A DNA stretch of 34,364 bases from Arthrobacter sp. (lineage in GTDB: Bacteria > Actinomycetota > Actinomycetes > Actinomycetales > Micrococcaceae): positions 1 to 34,364 of the forward strand of contig JAHFUZ010000036.1 in NCBI GenBank assembly GCA_023264815.1, written 5' to 3'. The notes under the pieces were generated by a model. The model ran no database searches. It had not been told where the DNA came from and was given only the letters and a program-made list of their open reading frames with translations. Within the stretch, counting starts at the first letter, position 1, and the number at the start of each line of letters is the position of its first letter. The translations under genes were made by a program, and so were the position numbers. This document shows positions 32,539 to 34,364 of this stretch, in pieces.

Positions 32539-32582
32539 GGGCCCTTCGCCTCCGCGAACATCGCGCGGATGCGGAGGGCCCT
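32539..32582 (+). terminator. Hairpin after tctC
   Basis: GGGCCC...CCTCCGC (32539-32555) pairs with GCGGAGGGCCC (32571-32581), with a 15-nt loop and a two-base bulge. A CT-rich run follows (CTCTTCTCTCT). It lies 23 bp after the tctC stop and fits an intrinsic terminator or a processing stem separating tctABC from the MFS gene. Confidence 0.6.
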
Positions 32583-32624
32583 CTTCTCTCTGGGCGACCG
32601 GCGGTCGCGAGGACGGCATGAGAC

Positions 32625-33815
32625 ATGACTTCGATGCATGACAGCATGGCCCCCACGCCACGGCGGGAGGACATCCTCTCCCGGATGACGATCTTTCTGT
32701 TCTCCGTGGCGCTCGGCATGGCTACAGTCGCCGTCCCGCTCGTGGCCGCAGCAGCCGGGTACCAGCTAGGGGCCGTGGGATTCCTCATCGGCGTGTCCGC
32801 CATTACGCAAATCATTGCGAGGGCAGGCATGGGCGCGCTGATGGATCATCTCAGCACGCGGACTTTCATCCTCGCCGCGCTGATTCTGCTGGCTTCCTCG
32901 TGCCTAATTCTTGGCGTGACCGATGAGCTGTGGGCGTTCATCGTCTCGCAACTCCTCCAGGGAGCCGCTCGCGCGTACTTCTTCACAGGCATGCAGACGC
33001 ACGTTGTACGATCGACCAGACCGGCAGTGTCCGCGCTCGCCGTCATGAACGTCACGAACGGCATCGGGCTGCTCCTTGGACCCCTCCTCGCGGGAATCAT
33101 CGGGGCCTCATCACTCACGCTCGCACTCTTCATCGCTGCTGGCATCGCAGGATCGGCTGTTCTTAGCTGCGCCTTCCTCATTCGATACGAACCGTTCGTG
33201 AAACCGCCCACCGTGCCCGCTGAGAGGACGGTTCCCGTGTGGCGGCGCCCTGACGTGACAACTGCGGGATGGATGGGCGCGACGGCCGGAGCATGGCGAG
33301 GCATCCTGAACTCGTACCTGCCCATTCTCCTAACCGAGGCGGGGCACTCTATCCCGGTCGCAGGAGCGATGATGACGCTGGCGAACCTAGCTGCCCTCGC
33401 GGGTTCCGCTGTCGCGGGGCCAGTTCGTCGGACAGGGGTGAGGGCGTCCGCTGCCCTCGGCACAGTTCTTGCGGTCGCAGGGGTCGCTTCAATGGCGTTT
33501 TTGACACCTCATCTCGTGTTGGCAGGCGCCTTCCTGTTCATTTCGGGGGTTGGAGCTGGAATCCTGCAGACTCTCGGCCCTGCGCTCGCCACGGAAGCCG
33601 TCGGGTTGGAGGAACGCGGGCGTGCGATCGCCTCGATCGGCACGTTCCGTGCCGTCTCACTCCTCGTCACTCCAATGGGCATAGGCGCTCTCATTTTTGT
33701 TGTCCCTTCTGCCGTCCTTGCAACTGCGGTCGTCGCTGTCGCCGTCGGCATCCCTGCGATATCGATGGCGGCCCGGGGCGGCTCAGCTGACACGGATAAG
33801 CGCAAACCTGTTTGA
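32625..33815 (+). CDS. MFS transporter, paralogue of the cluster 1 carrier
   Basis: A 396-residue major facilitator protein with about twelve hydrophobic segments. It resembles the carrier at 8128-9366 along its length: LFSVALGMATVAVPLVA, GAVGFLIGVSAITQIIAR, FIVSQLLQGAARAYFFTGMQTHVVR, a TAGWMGATAGAWRGILNSYLPILL stretch and the GAGILQTLGPALA segment. AGGA lies 11 nt before ATG 32625. Its last codons (DKRKPV, from about 33795) are antisense to a tyrosine recombinase relic, so the original C-terminus may have been lost and replaced by chance codons. The membrane domain appears complete. It probably carries an acid linked to cluster 2, or exports an intermediate. Confidence 0.87.
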   Translation: MTSMHDSMAPTPRREDILSRMTIFLFSVALGMATVAVPLVAAAAGYQLGAVGFLIGVSAITQIIARAGMGALMDHLSTRTFILAALILLASSCLILGVTDELWAFIVSQLLQGAARAYFFTGMQTHVVRSTRPAVSALAVMNVTNGIGLLLGPLLAGIIGASSLTLALFIAAGIAGSAVLSCAFLIRYEPFVKPPTVPAERTVPVWRRPDVTTAGWMGATAGAWRGILNSYLPILLTEAGHSIPVAGAMMTLANLAALAGSAVAGPVRRTGVRASAALGTVLAVAGVASMAFLTPHLVLAGAFLFISGVGAGILQTLGPALATEAVGLEERGRAIASIGTFRAVSLLVTPMGIGALIFVVPSAVLATAVVAVAVGIPAISMAARGGSADTDKRKPV

Positions 33816-33997
33816 ACTGCGACGGTGAGCAGCCCGGTCACACGGCGACCGAGCCAGAGGTCCTTGTCCTGGGCGGAGAGGATCGCTTTTACTTCCTCTT
33901 TGATGAGGAACGCAAGGGGATGTCTTGAACCGCGCAGCGAGCCGCGCGTTGCGGCGTCATAGGTGTTGCCCCTCCCGGTTTCCAGATAGGTGAGGAA
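33794..33997 (-). pseudogene. Tyrosine recombinase (phage-type integrase) relic
   Basis: The minus strand encodes VFLTYLETGRGNTYDAATR, from the N-terminal SAM-like domain of a site-specific integrase. It is followed directly by HPLAFLIKEEVKAILSAQ and DKDLWLGRR...LLTVAVQTGLRLS, from the start of the catalytic domain up to the segment containing the first catalytic Arg. Roughly 40-50 residues expected between the two parts are missing, and everything after QTGLRLS is gone. The style (FL--EV-AIL-A-D----LGRR--LL--AVQTGLR-S) is that of the recombinases found in threes in RIT-type elements. It is inactive and overlaps the end of the MFS gene. Confidence 0.82.
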
Positions 33998-34080
33998 CAC
34001 TCCTACCGCCGCCGAGTTAGGGCAGCCCACAAACTGGTCCCTCCAACCTCGCTCACACAACAAGAACTTGAGGAAAAGAA

Positions 34081-34326
34081 ATGACGCACGCTACTCCAGA
34101 AACCCGGCGTATATCAGCTATCGACGTGGCCACGCTTGATGATCTTCTCAATTCAGCCATCGAAGACGCCATTCCGAATGCCCTTATACTCAACCGCGGC
34201 ATCAGGGTGACCCGAGTCAGCCCCGGAGAATACCTCGTGGAAACCCTACGTGTCAGGCTGGAACGGTACCAGGGGGTCATAGCAAGTCCGTTTAATCGCG
34301 TGGGGCGAGAACCAGGAAATCAGTAA
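34081..34326 (+). CDS. Small hypothetical protein, 81 residues
   Basis: A small soluble protein of unknown function. It starts with an acidic helical half (ISAIDVATLDDLLNSAIEDAIP) and continues with a beta-rich, basic half (RGIRVTRVSPGEYLVETLRVRLERYQGVI). GAGGAAAAGAA stands directly before ATG 34081, giving good support for translation. The next gene begins two bases after its stop, so both form an operon running out of the window. Genes like this accompany plasmid maintenance or transfer regions, but I recognise no domain. Confidence 0.7.
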   Translation: MTHATPETRRISAIDVATLDDLLNSAIEDAIPNALILNRGIRVTRVSPGEYLVETLRVRLERYQGVIASPFNRVGREPGNQ

Positions 34327-34328
34327 TC

Positions 34329-34364
34329 ATGTCCAGTCCGGTTTTGAGTGCAGTACGCGAAGAT
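34329..34364 (+). CDS. Start of a gene cut by the window edge
   Basis: An ATG at 34329, two bases after the preceding stop, opens a frame MSSPVLSAVRED that runs off the end. AGGAAAT lies 11 nt upstream inside the previous gene. Only twelve codons are visible, so no function can be given. The tight spacing suggests it is co-transcribed with the 81-residue gene. Confidence 0.5.
   Translation, partial: MSSPVLSAVRED

Noticed and set aside
1..34364. CRISPR arrays, rRNA genes or intact insertion sequences
   Set aside because: No regularly spaced palindromic repeat array, no rRNA-like stretch and no intact transposase gene was seen; only relics and one short tandem repeat block.

Overview
The window looks like an accessory (probably plasmid or other mobile) segment of a high-GC actinobacterium of the Arthrobacter/Paenarthrobacter type. 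I infer this from the GC-rich coding, the frequent GTG/TTG starts, a DUF4192 protein, an actinobacterial-style phthalate 3,4-dioxygenase operon and the density of recombinase debris. The host and replicon are inferred, not proven.

Left edge (1-3796): short tandem repeats resembling an insertion-sequence end, a tRNA-3'-end-like fragment, a strong hairpin, a secreted MltB-type lytic transglycosylase on the minus strand, a DUF4192 protein, and about 1.1 kb without a convincing gene.

Cluster 1 (3797-15777, plus strand) is a compact phthalate module. A Tat-type lipoprotein, an ATPase and two permeases form a TauABC/SsuABC-class importer. It is followed by an isochorismatase-family hydrolase, an MFS carrier, an aldo/keto reductase (PhtB), both Rieske dioxygenase subunits (PhtAa/PhtAb), an unknown 111-residue protein, a [3Fe-4S]-type ferredoxin (PhtAc), an FAD reductase (PhtAd), a class II aldolase-fold decarboxylase (PhtC) and an IclR regulator (PhtR). 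Together they are expected to import phthalate, oxidise it to the 3,4-dihydrodiol, rearomatise it to 3,4-dihydroxyphthalate and decarboxylate that to protocatechuate. A shared 25-bp pattern lies upstream of the importer and upstream of phtAa and may be the PhtR site.

Between the clusters (15778-16698) lies a multiply frameshifted serine recombinase pseudogene.

Cluster 2 (16699-33815) is a second, much less familiar catabolic island. It holds a PhtC paralogue; a putidaredoxin-type ferredoxin plus a phthalate-4,5-dioxygenase-like Rieske oxygenase; an unknown 162-residue protein; a PanB-fold enzyme and an RpiB-fold enzyme, each lacking a key catalytic residue; an alpha/beta hydrolase with a Cys nucleophile; two 4,5-dihydroxyphthalate-decarboxylase-like proteins; a zinc alcohol dehydrogenase; LigK (4-carboxy-4-hydroxy-2-oxoadipate aldolase); LigJ (4-oxalomesaconate hydratase); an FAD reductase; a FadR-type GntR regulator; a TctABC tripartite tricarboxylate transporter; and an MFS carrier paralogous to that of cluster 1. 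Four promoter regions share a TGGT-N4-CC(A) motif, suggesting one GntR regulon. The end products would be pyruvate and oxaloacetate. The starting substrate is unknown; an aromatic polycarboxylate or methoxylated aromatic acid is most likely. No ring-cleavage dioxygenase is present in the window.

Right edge (33794-34364): a tyrosine recombinase relic overlaps the 3' end of the second MFS gene, followed by a small hypothetical gene and a gene cut by the window edge. Cluster 2 is therefore bracketed by recombinase remnants, consistent with horizontal acquisition.
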